Source: LMUY01 sp965199095
GTDB lineage: Bacteria > Pseudomonadota > Alphaproteobacteria > Acetobacterales > Acetobacteraceae
Direction: 5' to 3'
Assembly (NCBI GenBank): GCA_965199095.1
Contig: CBDAQM010000003.1
Span: forward strand, 682,001-746,000
DNA: 64,000 nucleotides
A program made the position numbers and the translations under genes. Below the pieces are notes generated by a model. It was given only the letters and a program-made list of their open reading frames with translations, had not been told where the DNA came from and did not search any database. Numbering within the stretch: the stretch's first letter is position 1; the number at the start of each line of letters is the position of its first letter. Shown here in pieces: positions 42,361 through 50,548 of this stretch.

Positions 42361-42453
42361 CCCTCTCCTTCTGGGAGAGGGCCGGGGTGGGGGGGCCCAA
42401 GGCGCCGGACCGTGCCCTTGGCCCTCACCCAACCCTCTTCCAGAGGGAGAGGG
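42361..42453. repeat. Double CCCTCTCC/GGGAGAGGG hairpin element, copies 2 and 3
   Basis: CCCTCTCC (42361-42368) pairs with GGGAGAGG inside 42373-42381; a second unit CCCTCTTCC (42433-42441), loop AGA, GGGAGAGGG (42445-42453) follows. They are separated by about 50 bases containing GGCCCAAGGC and CCCTTGGCCC, which can pair with each other. This resembles a paired REP/BIME unit. It lies between the convergent oxidase and SNF2 genes and could terminate both. Confidence 0.75.
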
Positions 42454-42479
42454 CTTTTGAAGGTCCGCTTCATAGCTGC

Positions 42480-43865
42480 TCATCCATTCACCGCGCGCAG
42501 CAACGTGGACAGGTCCAGCCGGCGCAGGCTGGACACTGCCACGTCATCCACCAGGTCGGCGAACAGGGTGCGCTTCTCGGCCAGGATCTCCGCGATCCGT
42601 TGCTCGATCGTCCCCGGGCACAGATAGGCGTAGGCCCGAACCGGGCGATGCTGGCCGATGCGGTGGGCGCGGTCCTCGGCCTGCGCCTCCACCGCCGGGT
42701 TCCACCAGCGGTCGAAATGCACCACCGCCGAGGCGGCCGTGAGGTTGAGGCCCACGCCACCCGCGCGCAGCGACAGGACCATCACCTTGCGGGCCGGGTC
42801 GCGCTGGAACGCCGTTATCGCCTGCTCGCGGGCCGTGGCCGTCAAGCCACCCCGGAGCAGCACCGGACGATACGGCGCCAAGTGATGCGCCAGCATGGCT
42901 GCGCCGAACGGCTCCGCCACGAACTGGCTGAACACCAGCGTCTTCTCGCCGCCCGCAACCAGCCCGGCCACGCGCCGAAGCAGGTCGTCGCGCTTGGCGG
43001 ACGCGCCTGTCTGCGGGCAAGCGTTGCAGATCTGCTTGAGGCGCAGGATCAACTCCAACACGTGGGCGATGGTGACGTGGGTCCCCAGCGAGCGCAGCCA
43101 AACCCGCCCCTCACCCTCGGCCTGGTCATAAGCGGCGCGCTGCACCGGGCCGAGCGTGATGTCGACCTGCACCCCCGTCTTGGCCGGCAAGTCCGGCAGC
43201 ACCTCGGCGCGGCGGCGGCGCAGCTGCACTTCGCCCAGCGTGCGCCGCAAGCCCGCCATCATCTCGCGCCGATCCAGCCGACCGGGCACGACGAAGTCCA
43301 GGATGGAGGCGGCGTCGTCGGCGCAGTTCTCTACCGGCGTGCCGGTCAGCGCCCAGGATCGCCGGCGCTGCAAGCCTTTCAGCATGGCAGACACCTCGGT
43401 GTGCTTGTTCTTGATCCGCTGGGCTTCGTCCGCCACCACCACATCCCACACCCGGCGGGCCGGCCCGAACGGGCCGGGCAGCGGGCGATCGCGGCACAGC
43501 ACCTCGTAGCCGACCAGATGGACCTGCGCGCGCGACTGCCAGCGCCCGATCCGGTGATCGAGCGGTCCGGCCACCGTCGCCAGCGACAGCTCCGGCGCCC
43601 AGGCGCGAAGCTGCTGGCGCCATTGCAGCAGCACGCCCACCGGCGCCACGATCAGGGCGGAGTCAACCTTGCCCAGTCGCACCAGGATGCGGAGCGCCGC
43701 AATCGCCTGGATGGTCTTGCCAAGCCCCATCTCGTCGGCCAGCAGCACCGCGTCGGCGGCGAGCAGGCGGGCGATGCCAGTGAGTTGGAACTCGTGCAAC
43801 GCGGCTCGCCAAGGCAGCCCGAGGCGATCCACCGTGGCGAGCTGCGTCATCTCAGGAGTCGTCAT
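42480..43865 (-). CDS. Minimal SNF2-family helicase/translocase
   Basis: The 461-residue protein has the full SNF2 motor: motif I LLADEMGLGKTIQ (residues 41-53), motif II VADEAQR (DEAQ at 146-149), motif III WALTGTP, then a second lobe with TLVFSQF, LSLRAGGVGLNLT and DRAHRIGQHRPV (motif VI). Such motors move on double-stranded DNA, usually remodelling bound proteins without strand separation. Unlike RapA or most bacterial SNF2 proteins it has almost nothing outside the core, so targeting is probably provided by partners. It overlaps the upstream ATPase gene by 14 bases and is the last gene of the four-gene unit. Confidence 0.93.
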   Translation of the reverse strand: MTTPEMTQLATVDRLGLPWRAALHEFQLTGIARLLAADAVLLADEMGLGKTIQAIAALRILVRLGKVDSALIVAPVGVLLQWRQQLRAWAPELSLATVAGPLDHRIGRWQSRAQVHLVGYEVLCRDRPLPGPFGPARRVWDVVVADEAQRIKNKHTEVSAMLKGLQRRRSWALTGTPVENCADDAASILDFVVPGRLDRREMMAGLRRTLGEVQLRRRRAEVLPDLPAKTGVQVDITLGPVQRAAYDQAEGEGRVWLRSLGTHVTIAHVLELILRLKQICNACPQTGASAKRDDLLRRVAGLVAGGEKTLVFSQFVAEPFGAAMLAHHLAPYRPVLLRGGLTATAREQAITAFQRDPARKVMVLSLRAGGVGLNLTAASAVVHFDRWWNPAVEAQAEDRAHRIGQHRPVRAYAYLCPGTIEQRIAEILAEKRTLFADLVDDVAVSSLRRLDLSTLLRAVNG

Positions 43866-45084
43866 CCGCCGGCGGCGGCGCCTCGTCCAAATCCGCCGTT
43901 TCCGCGTAATTGGAGCCGATCAGCGTCACCTTCGTGTCCGTGTCGCGGCCCTGCAGCCGCAGCATGTCCCATTGCGTAATCCAACCGCGGACGTGGTGGC
44001 GCATGGTGCGGTTGGCGCGCCGCTCCCCCACAGGCAGGACAGGCGCCGGCCAGTCATACGCGGCGCCATAGCTGCGGCGCAGGACATCGACGTAGCGGTG
44101 AAGGTCCGCGTCCGCCGGCGGGGTCAGCACGGGTGCGGCCTCGATCGCGCGCATGGCGGCCAGCGCCAACTCCGCGAGGTCCGGCGTGCCTTTCAGGCGC
44201 AGACGCTCCGGCAGCTTTTCGTCGTCCTGCCGGGTGTTGATGACTTCGGAGGCGAAATCGTCGGTGATCCCAGCCGCGACGAACAGGCCGGGCAGGTGCG
44301 GCGCCGCGCCCAGCGCCAGCCAGCGCGCCAGTTCCGCATAGGCGCGGGCCCGCTGTAGCGGCGAGTAGCGGCCGATCAGCTCCACCTCGTCGATCAGCAC
44401 GCACCAGCCGGCGAACCCGGCGGCGCGGAACAGCAGCGGCACAAAGCGCTCGCGCTGCAATGCCAGCGTCGTCTCGGTGATGCGCGCCAGATCGAACATG
44501 CCGCGCGCGCCGGTCTGCGTCAGCGCCTGGCGCAGCGCCGTGCCGGGCAGCTTGCCACCGGCCAGGAACGTCTCAATCCGGCGCACCAGGTCCGGCGGGA
44601 CTTGCCGCCGCAGCAGATGCAGGATGGCCGCGAAGATGGGGACGAACCCGGACTCGGGCGCGCTGATCACAGCCTCCAGCGCTTCCAGCGCGGGCGGCCG
44701 GCGTTGCAGCTCCGTCAGCGCCACGGCGAGCGCGTCGTCGGCATGGCCGGGCACGACGGTGTCGCGCAAGGCGGCGGAGAACACCAGCAGCGGGGCGGAA
44801 AGCGGCGTCTCCTTGCTGATCGTGACGTGGCTGGTAACGAAATTCTGCCGCAACGACAGCTCACGCAAGAAGGCGAGCAGGTGCGACTTGCCCGTGCCGA
44901 AGCCGCCCGCGAACAGCACGCCGGGCGCGCGCTTGCCGTCCCGGACCAGTCCCAGCCCGGCCTCGAACCGCTCCTCGATCGCGTCCTCGACGCTGCCCAG
45001 CAGCGTCACCGCCGCCCGGTTGGGCACGCCGGCGCGCAGCGCCTCGATCGCGGTCCGCAGCGCCAGCCGTTCGGCCGGGCTCAC
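43852..45084 (-). CDS. P-loop ATPase, BrxC/BrxD-like (DUF2791 type)
   Basis: The 410-residue protein has Walker A AGGFGTGKSHLL at residues 59-70, TSHVTISKETPLSAP after it, Walker B CVLIDEVELIGR at 228-239, and HLPGLFVAAGITDDF at 263-277, a sensor-like region. This arrangement (GxGKSHLL with a later LIDEVE) is that of the BREX ATPases BrxC/BrxD and the ATPase of Shango. The C-terminal 100 residues end in an acidic tail. GTG 45084 overlaps the upstream stop (GTGA). It probably loads or controls the SNF2 motor; that role is inferred. Confidence 0.82.
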   Translation of the reverse strand: MSPAERLALRTAIEALRAGVPNRAAVTLLGSVEDAIEERFEAGLGLVRDGKRAPGVLFAGGFGTGKSHLLAFLRELSLRQNFVTSHVTISKETPLSAPLLVFSAALRDTVVPGHADDALAVALTELQRRPPALEALEAVISAPESGFVPIFAAILHLLRRQVPPDLVRRIETFLAGGKLPGTALRQALTQTGARGMFDLARITETTLALQRERFVPLLFRAAGFAGWCVLIDEVELIGRYSPLQRARAYAELARWLALGAAPHLPGLFVAAGITDDFASEVINTRQDDEKLPERLRLKGTPDLAELALAAMRAIEAAPVLTPPADADLHRYVDVLRRSYGAAYDWPAPVLPVGERRANRTMRHHVRGWITQWDMLRLQGRDTDTKVTLIGSNYAETADLDEAPPPADDDS

Positions 45085-46022
45085 GCCGCGATCCGCACGA
45101 GCGGCGCCAGCGGGTTGTCGCGGCCTTGCGGGCGCACGTCGTCCCAGATGCGCATCTGCAATGCCGTATACTGGCTCAGCGAGCGCTTCGGGTCATCGCT
45201 GAGGAAGGCGTCGTCGGCCAGCGCGGCCACGAACAGGCCCGGGAAATGCTCGATATCGTCGATCAGTTGGCGCAGCACCTCGTAGCAGTCCATCACCGCG
45301 GCCGGCGTGTAGACCAGCCCCTCCGTGACGGCCCGGCGGTCGCGATGCAACTGGCGGATGTCGATCAGCAGCAGCGAGCCGGCGCCGCCGCACAGCCGCA
45401 CCCAGTGGCAAAGCGACATCAGCACGGCACGGGCGTTCTGCCGGCCGATGCGGCGGCCGATCTGCGCCTGCTTCACCTGGCCCAACGTGCGCAAGGTGCC
45501 TTGCAGCCAGCTCATGACAGCGTCGGAGAGGACGGCCGCCTCGCCGGACAGGCGCGCATCCAACAGGGCGATCATCGCGTAGCGGAAATCCAGCGTCAGC
45601 CGCGGCTCCTCCCACACCTCACGGCTGAGCGCCTGCATCAGCTCGCGGCGCAGCAGGTGCGTGGCCACGCCGTTCGCCTCGGCCAGTTCCGGCAACAGCA
45701 CGGGCTGCCCGGGCCTCGGCCAGGCATAGCCCGCCGTCGCGACCATCGCCTCCAGCCGCGCCTGCAACAGGCGGTCCCATGGCAGGGACGCGGCAAGGGC
45801 GAAGACCACGGTTTGCAGCATGTGCAGCCGGGTGGCGGCGACATCCAGCGTCACCACGTGCAATCCGCCCGCCTCGGCCCGGCGCCGCAGGCCCTCGCCG
45901 ACCCGCGCGAGCGTATCGGCCTCCGCCACGGCGAAGCGCACGGCGCCGCCGCCTGCCGGCACGAAGCTGGTGAGGTATTCGCGCCCGATCACGTCGAGCC
46001 AGGACGCCAAATCCACCGCCAT
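45081..46022 (-). CDS. Degenerate P-loop paralogue of the adjacent ATPase
   Basis: The 313-residue protein aligns by eye with the next gene: SLLLIDIRQLHRD (residues 216-228) against its Walker B region, and HFPGLFVAALADDAF (259-273) against HLPGLFVAAGITDDF. Where the P-loop should be it has PAGGGAVRF, lacking the GK[ST], and the Walker B glutamate is replaced (DIRQ instead of DEVE). It should therefore not hydrolyse ATP and may be a structural or regulatory partner in a mixed complex. No domain of confirmed function is recognised. It lies five bases after the preceding gene and overlaps the next. Confidence 0.68.
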   Translation of the reverse strand: MAVDLASWLDVIGREYLTSFVPAGGGAVRFAVAEADTLARVGEGLRRRAEAGGLHVVTLDVAATRLHMLQTVVFALAASLPWDRLLQARLEAMVATAGYAWPRPGQPVLLPELAEANGVATHLLRRELMQALSREVWEEPRLTLDFRYAMIALLDARLSGEAAVLSDAVMSWLQGTLRTLGQVKQAQIGRRIGRQNARAVLMSLCHWVRLCGGAGSLLLIDIRQLHRDRRAVTEGLVYTPAAVMDCYEVLRQLIDDIEHFPGLFVAALADDAFLSDDPKRSLSQYTALQMRIWDDVRPQGRDNPLAPLVRIAA

Positions 46023-46027
46023 GGCGG

Positions 46028-46813
46028 TCAGCCAACACCGCGGAAGGCGATGCCGACATAGACGTGCTCCGCTCCCGTCTCGTCGTAGACGGTGAGGCGG
46101 GACTTGCCCTTGCTGCCGGTCGAGGCGGGCAGGCTGAACCGGTGGCCGCTGCGGGTGCGCGTGTCGGGCGCGCGGTCCAGCCGCAACACGTCCACGGCGA
46201 ACGCCTCGCGCGGGTATTCCGCCGCCGCGCCGGGCCGCAGGGTCAGCAGGTCGTAGATGTCCAACAGCGGAACCACGGCGCCGGGCTTTGGCTCGTCGCC
46301 GCGGCCGTCGTCGGGGGCGAGGTGGGTCGCCGCCCGGAACAGGGTGTTCAGGAAGGCGACGGGGTTGAACGCGGCACTGTCCTGCGCCTTCTTCAGCAGC
46401 CCGGTCAGCACGCCGGGCCGCAACTGCCGCTCCAGCTTGCGGCCCAGGCGGATGGCGGGGACGGACGGCTCCAGCTTCAGCAGCAGCGGGAAGGCGGTGA
46501 TGCGGCCGTCCCGCTCCACCAGGACGAGCGATTTGGTTTGTGCCGCCGCCTGCAGCTCCGTCAGGTAGGACCCGTCGGCGAAGGCCGCCTCCGCATCGTA
46601 TTCGAAGCTGCGGCTGGCCGCCGTCAGGGCCGCCGACAGCGGCTCCGTATGGCCCGGCAACTGCTCCAGCCGGCGCGGCAGCCCGGCCAGCACGCCGGCC
46701 GCCGCTTGCCGCCGGAGTTGCCGCACGGCGGAGACGACGGCCGAGGCATGGCGCTCGGCATCCGCAAGTGCGGTGTCAAGCCGGGTCAGTTCTTCATCAA
46801 GCTGGTTCGGCAT
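46028..46813 (-). CDS. Unrecognised protein, first gene of the SNF2/ATPase operon
   Basis: The 261-residue protein opens with MPNQLDEELTRLDTALADAER, a probable coiled coil through residue 40, then a globular region with SLVLVERDGRITAFPLLLKLEPS and AIRLGRKLERQLRPGVLTGLLKKAQ, and ends in a beta-rich part (LTVYDETGAEHVYVGIAFRG). It shows no TerB, nuclease or methylase motif. Five bases separate it from the degenerate ATPase gene, so it belongs to that operon. It may be the specificity or effector component by elimination; this is speculation. Confidence 0.65.
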   Translation of the reverse strand: MPNQLDEELTRLDTALADAERHASAVVSAVRQLRRQAAAGVLAGLPRRLEQLPGHTEPLSAALTAASRSFEYDAEAAFADGSYLTELQAAAQTKSLVLVERDGRITAFPLLLKLEPSVPAIRLGRKLERQLRPGVLTGLLKKAQDSAAFNPVAFLNTLFRAATHLAPDDGRGDEPKPGAVVPLLDIYDLLTLRPGAAAEYPREAFAVDVLRLDRAPDTRTRSGHRFSLPASTGSKGKSRLTVYDETGAEHVYVGIAFRGVG

Positions 46814-47197
46814 GTGTTTGTCCGCGCGCGACGTGTCTCACGACAATACCGCAACGCGTGGAGTCGCAAACCGACGAACGCAGATCTCTTTCAGGGCGAT
46901 GCAGAGGTCGGGAATTTGGCCCTGACCAGTCAGAGGAGTGTCGTGACACAAGGCACATGCCGTTGCCGGTGGCAATTAGACGCTATTTATTTAGTCTAAC
47001 CCGAGCAACTCGAAGGTGATTGCGAGGCCGCCCGCAAATACTGGATCAGCTCAGGTCAGCTCCACAGGTGGCGCCAGCAGTTGATGAGCTTACCGGGCCC
47101 GTCGTCACCCCCGCGCCGAAGCAGTTTGCTGCTGTTGAATGGCAGTGCGGAGAGGAGCGGACTTATTGCCAACCATCATCGAATTACAGGTAACGAG
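46814..47197. other. Intergenic region upstream of the SNF2/ATPase operon
   Basis: About 380 bases, including an AT-rich segment near 46970-47000. It should hold the promoter for the four-gene unit and the end of the convergently placed LysR gene's transcript. No clear gene, tRNA or inverted-repeat boundary was found. Confidence 0.45.
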
Positions 47198-48130
47198 TCA
47201 GGTTTTGTCATCTGCTCGCTGTGACAGCATGAAATGTGGCACCAGGCTGTTCTTGATTGTGTCCCGAATTACCTCTAGCAAGGCATCGACCGCCGGATTT
47301 GGCATCCGAGCCGAATAGGCTGTGCAAATTTGAAAAGGCTCGAGCTTTGGCTCAGACGTGTGAGCGACAACTCTGCCGCTGCGCAGTTCGGGCTCGACAG
47401 CGCAAAGTGGCAGGATGCTTAGCGCTACGCCGGCAGTGACAAGCCGGATCAGCGTCGCCATATCATTGCATCTATTTTGTACCGGCGGAGACGCTCCTGC
47501 GGCGTCAAACCAGTCCAGAATTGTCCGGCTGAGAGGAGACGTCGGCGGCAATGTCGCCACCCGACGTCCATGCAGAATGGTCGGAGTAAGATATGCCGGG
47601 ATACCAAGGCATGCCGCCGAGAGCCAAGCGATCTCATACGTCGCCAGCGGCTCAACACGCACGCTTCGCCGGAGATCGCCGCCGAGCAGCACGGCGATGT
47701 CGAGCGTGTCGGCGTTCATTGCAGCCGCCAGTGTGTTGCTGTCGGAGATAGTCACGTCGATAATGAGGTTCGAGAAACGGCGCTCAATTTCTGCCAACAC
47801 CGCCGGGAGAAAGGCGAGCGCGAAAGTGTTCGACGCGCCGAGCCGCAAGGTGCCCTGGGCGGCTTCACCCGACTGGAGTTGGCGGTCCATTTCCTTGAGA
47901 GTCGTCAGGGATCGCTCGACGTAGTGCAGCATCGTGGAGCCACTTTGGGTAAGCCGCAGTTGCCCGGGCCCTCGCTTGAACAAGGCAAGCCCGATAGCCG
48001 CTTCCAGGTCTCGGATGCGCAACGACACTGTTGGCTGGGTAACGCCGAGTTCCTTAGCTGCCAAATGGAAAGAGCCGAAGCGGACGATCGCGGAGAACGC
48101 ATCGAGTTGGGCCAGGGTGTAGCGCTTCAT
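47198..48130 (-). CDS. LysR-family transcriptional regulator
   Basis: The 310-residue regulator has the N-terminal helix-turn-helix LDAFSAIVRFGSFHLAAKELGVTQPTVSLRIRDLE and a periplasmic-binding-like effector domain beginning GTLRLGASNTFALAFLPAVL. It is divergent from the amidohydrolase-transporter pair and very likely controls it, as is standard for LysR genes. GC content is a little lower than in the surrounding chromosome. The inducer is probably the compound taken up or hydrolysed by the neighbours. Confidence 0.92.
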   Translation of the reverse strand: MKRYTLAQLDAFSAIVRFGSFHLAAKELGVTQPTVSLRIRDLEAAIGLALFKRGPGQLRLTQSGSTMLHYVERSLTTLKEMDRQLQSGEAAQGTLRLGASNTFALAFLPAVLAEIERRFSNLIIDVTISDSNTLAAAMNADTLDIAVLLGGDLRRSVRVEPLATYEIAWLSAACLGIPAYLTPTILHGRRVATLPPTSPLSRTILDWFDAAGASPPVQNRCNDMATLIRLVTAGVALSILPLCAVEPELRSGRVVAHTSEPKLEPFQICTAYSARMPNPAVDALLEVIRDTIKNSLVPHFMLSQRADDKT

Positions 48131-48187
48131 AGGAGATTCTTATCAGATTGCCCATGAACTCCTAATTGGACGCGTACCCACCTGCCC

Positions 48188-48198
48188 CCTAAGTTAGG
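48188..48198. promoter_or_regulatory. Candidate LysR operator
   Basis: CCTAAGTTAGG is an 11-base perfect palindrome 22 bases before the amidohydrolase start. A looser inverted pair TAGGAG (48130-48135) and CTCCTA (48159-48164) lies near the LysR start. Both sit in the 90-base divergent promoter region where LysR proteins usually bind. Function is inferred from position. Confidence 0.4.
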
Positions 48199-48220
48199 AC
48201 CTGACATAGATGGCGATGGG

Positions 48221-49078
48221 ATGATGGCTCCGAAAGAGAGCGGAAAAGGCAGGGTAGCTGAGTCAATCGGCCATATTAGCGGTGTCGACTGCCACGCCCA
48301 TGTCATGCGAATCAATGCGCCGCTCGAACCAGGCCGGCACTCCGCCCCAGCGCGGGACGTTCACGTGGACGAGTTCCTTGCCTTGCTTGACCGGCACGGC
48401 CTGTCGCATGGTGTGCTGACGCAACCGAGCTTCTACGGTACGGACAACTCCATCCTCCTTGAAGCGCTTGCGCGATTTCCCAACCGGCTGCGTGGGACGG
48501 CGGTCGTCGGCGAAGACATCACCGATGCAGCGCTGACGGACCTTCGCGACGCCAATGTCGTCGGCGTGCGGCTGAATTGGATAAGGCGTTCGAGCTTACC
48601 TGATACTGGGTCTGTTGCTTTCCAGCGTTTCCTGACACGTGTGGCCACGGCTGGGCTGCACGTGGAGATTTACCTCGAAGGCCCGCTTCTGGCCGACGTG
48701 CTTCCGCGTCTACGCGCGAGCGGTGCGCGCATCGTCGTCGACCATTTCGGCTCGCCCGACCCGCAGAAGCGTCTCGCATGCCCGGGCTTCCACGCGGTCC
48801 TCGCCGGCGTCTCGGCGGGAGATACCTGGGTGAAGCTCTCGGCACCGTATCGTCTCGGCGGAGCGGATCCCTTGCCCTACGTTGACGCTCTGCTAACGGC
48901 TGGAGGTGGGCGGCAACTGCTCTGGGCGAGCGACTGGCCCTGGATTTCGCACGAGAGGGGGCAGGATTACCAGGCCTGTCTCGACGCATTCGCGAAGTGG
49001 ATTCCAGATGAGGCGCAGCGACAGGTGATTCTGTCCGAATCCCCCCGGGAAGTCATGGGCTTGTCGGGCCACTCATAG
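48221..49078 (+). CDS. Amidohydrolase family 2 (PDC-lactonase-like) hydrolase
   Basis: The 285-residue TIM-barrel hydrolase contains GVDCHAHVMR, with the paired metal-type histidines, IVVDHFGSPDP in the middle and LLWASDWPWISHE near the end, the catalytic Asp. This order matches 2-pyrone-4,6-dicarboxylate lactonase and related sugar-lactone hydrolases. ATG 48221 and 48224 are both possible. Together with the MFS gene 48 bases downstream it suggests uptake and ring or lactone hydrolysis of an organic acid; the exact substrate is open. Confidence 0.87.
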   Translation: MMAPKESGKGRVAESIGHISGVDCHAHVMRINAPLEPGRHSAPARDVHVDEFLALLDRHGLSHGVLTQPSFYGTDNSILLEALARFPNRLRGTAVVGEDITDAALTDLRDANVVGVRLNWIRRSSLPDTGSVAFQRFLTRVATAGLHVEIYLEGPLLADVLPRLRASGARIVVDHFGSPDPQKRLACPGFHAVLAGVSAGDTWVKLSAPYRLGGADPLPYVDALLTAGGGRQLLWASDWPWISHERGQDYQACLDAFAKWIPDEAQRQVILSESPREVMGLSGHS

Positions 49079-49126
49079 CAGGCTGTTTGCTCGAAGAAAC
49101 GAAGAAACAAGACTAAGGAGGCGGAC

Positions 49127-50548
49127 ATGTCACAAACCGGCGCCTATCAAGGCACGCCCAAGACGTCACTCAATCTGCAGGGCCGTCTGGATCGGCTGCC
49201 GCCATCACGGTTCATGCTGATCAGCATGATACTGATCAGTCTGGGGGTGTTTTGGGACACCTACCTGCTCTACTCGATCGGGCCACTCTCCTTCCAATTT
49301 GTCACCTCCAAGGGCAACCAAGCGCTTGCGACGCAGATTCCGACCGCGCTGTTCCTGGGCACGTTCATCGGCGCGCTGACGCTGGGGCGTGTCGCAGACA
49401 AGATCGGGCGCGGCAAAGCCTTCAGCCTGAACCTCGCCATCCTGGCGGTTGGTTCTACTGCCGCCGCAGTCAGCCCGGTGGGGCCGGTTCTGCTCCTTTC
49501 CATCTTCATCGCAGGTATCGGCACCGGCGCGGAAATTCCACTTTCCGTCACCTACATGCAGGAGATCGCGCCATCGGCGAGCCGTGGACGCATGAGCTCG
49601 CTCATGCTGACCTTCGGTTTCTTCGGCGGCACCACGGGCGGCCTGGTTGCCTTTTGGCTCAGCCGAGCCACCAACCTCTCCATTCCCGGGTTCAGCATTT
49701 CCCTTATGGTCGCTGCTGCTGGCGCGACCATTTCCATCTTCCTGCGGTTGATGGTGCCTGAGTCGCCGCGCTGGCTCGAGCGTGCGGGAAGACGAGACAA
49801 GGCGGAAGCGGCCATGACGCGCATCGAGCGCGCAGTCATGCGCGAACGCGGCTTGCCTAACCTGCCAGTGCCGCAACAGAATGTCGCAGTCGAGACCGCG
49901 CAGGGAGAGCGTCCGAGCACATTGGTGCTGTTCCGCCGTGCCTATCTGCGGCGCACCCTGAGCGCCTGGATCATCGAGCTCTTCACCGGCTTCGGATCAT
50001 ACGGGTTCACAACCTTCGTGCCGATCATTCTTTACGCCCGCGGATACACTTTGGTGCACGCGGTTGGCTACACGGCACTGATCCAGCTTTCCTATCCGAT
50101 TGGTACGTATCTCTCTTCATTCGTGACAGATCGTTTCCCGCGGAAATGGGGCATCGCCGGATTCTTTTTCCTGAATACTCTTGCCGGGCTCGGCTTCTAC
50201 TTTTCAGCCTCTCCTGTCTTGATCGTCGTATTCGGATTCTTGAGCGAAATGCTGATCTTCATGGATGGCCCGCTGCTTCACACCTACGAAGCGGAAATCT
50301 ACCCGACCAGCCTGCGTGGCCGGGGGTCGGCCACGGCTTTCTCGGTAAGCAGGCTCGGCGGCTTTCTAGCGCCCGTCGTGGCAGGCGCGGTCGTGGCCCA
50401 TTTCGGCGCTAACGCCGCGGCGCCCTACCTGATCACCATGGCGGCCGGAAGCTGGCTCGTATGCGCGATCGTCGCGGCTATACTTGCAGTCGACACCAGT
50501 GCCGCCAGCCTGGAGCAGCTGGAGCGTCGTGCATTGGCAGCGGATTGA
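49127..50548 (+). CDS. MFS transporter, sugar/aromatic-acid porter type
   Basis: The 473-residue protein has twelve predicted membrane helices, LGRVADKIGRGKAFSLN as the conserved loop 2-3 motif, PESPRWLERAGR after helix 6 and the matching loop in the second half, SFVTDRFPRKWG. AEIYPTSLRGRGSATAFSVSRLGG is a sugar-porter-type signature. AAGGAGG precedes the ATG at ideal distance. It should import the substrate of the adjacent hydrolase using a proton gradient. Confidence 0.93.
   Translation: MSQTGAYQGTPKTSLNLQGRLDRLPPSRFMLISMILISLGVFWDTYLLYSIGPLSFQFVTSKGNQALATQIPTALFLGTFIGALTLGRVADKIGRGKAFSLNLAILAVGSTAAAVSPVGPVLLLSIFIAGIGTGAEIPLSVTYMQEIAPSASRGRMSSLMLTFGFFGGTTGGLVAFWLSRATNLSIPGFSISLMVAAAGATISIFLRLMVPESPRWLERAGRRDKAEAAMTRIERAVMRERGLPNLPVPQQNVAVETAQGERPSTLVLFRRAYLRRTLSAWIIELFTGFGSYGFTTFVPIILYARGYTLVHAVGYTALIQLSYPIGTYLSSFVTDRFPRKWGIAGFFFLNTLAGLGFYFSASPVLIVVFGFLSEMLIFMDGPLLHTYEAEIYPTSLRGRGSATAFSVSRLGGFLAPVVAGAVVAHFGANAAAPYLITMAAGSWLVCAIVAAILAVDTSAASLEQLERRALAAD

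Noticed and set aside
42480..46813. Naming the four-gene operon as BREX or Shango
   Set aside because: The ATPase resembles theirs, but PglX, PglZ, BrxL and TerB-type proteins are absent and the SNF2 protein is only a minimal core. The assignment would go beyond the sequence.
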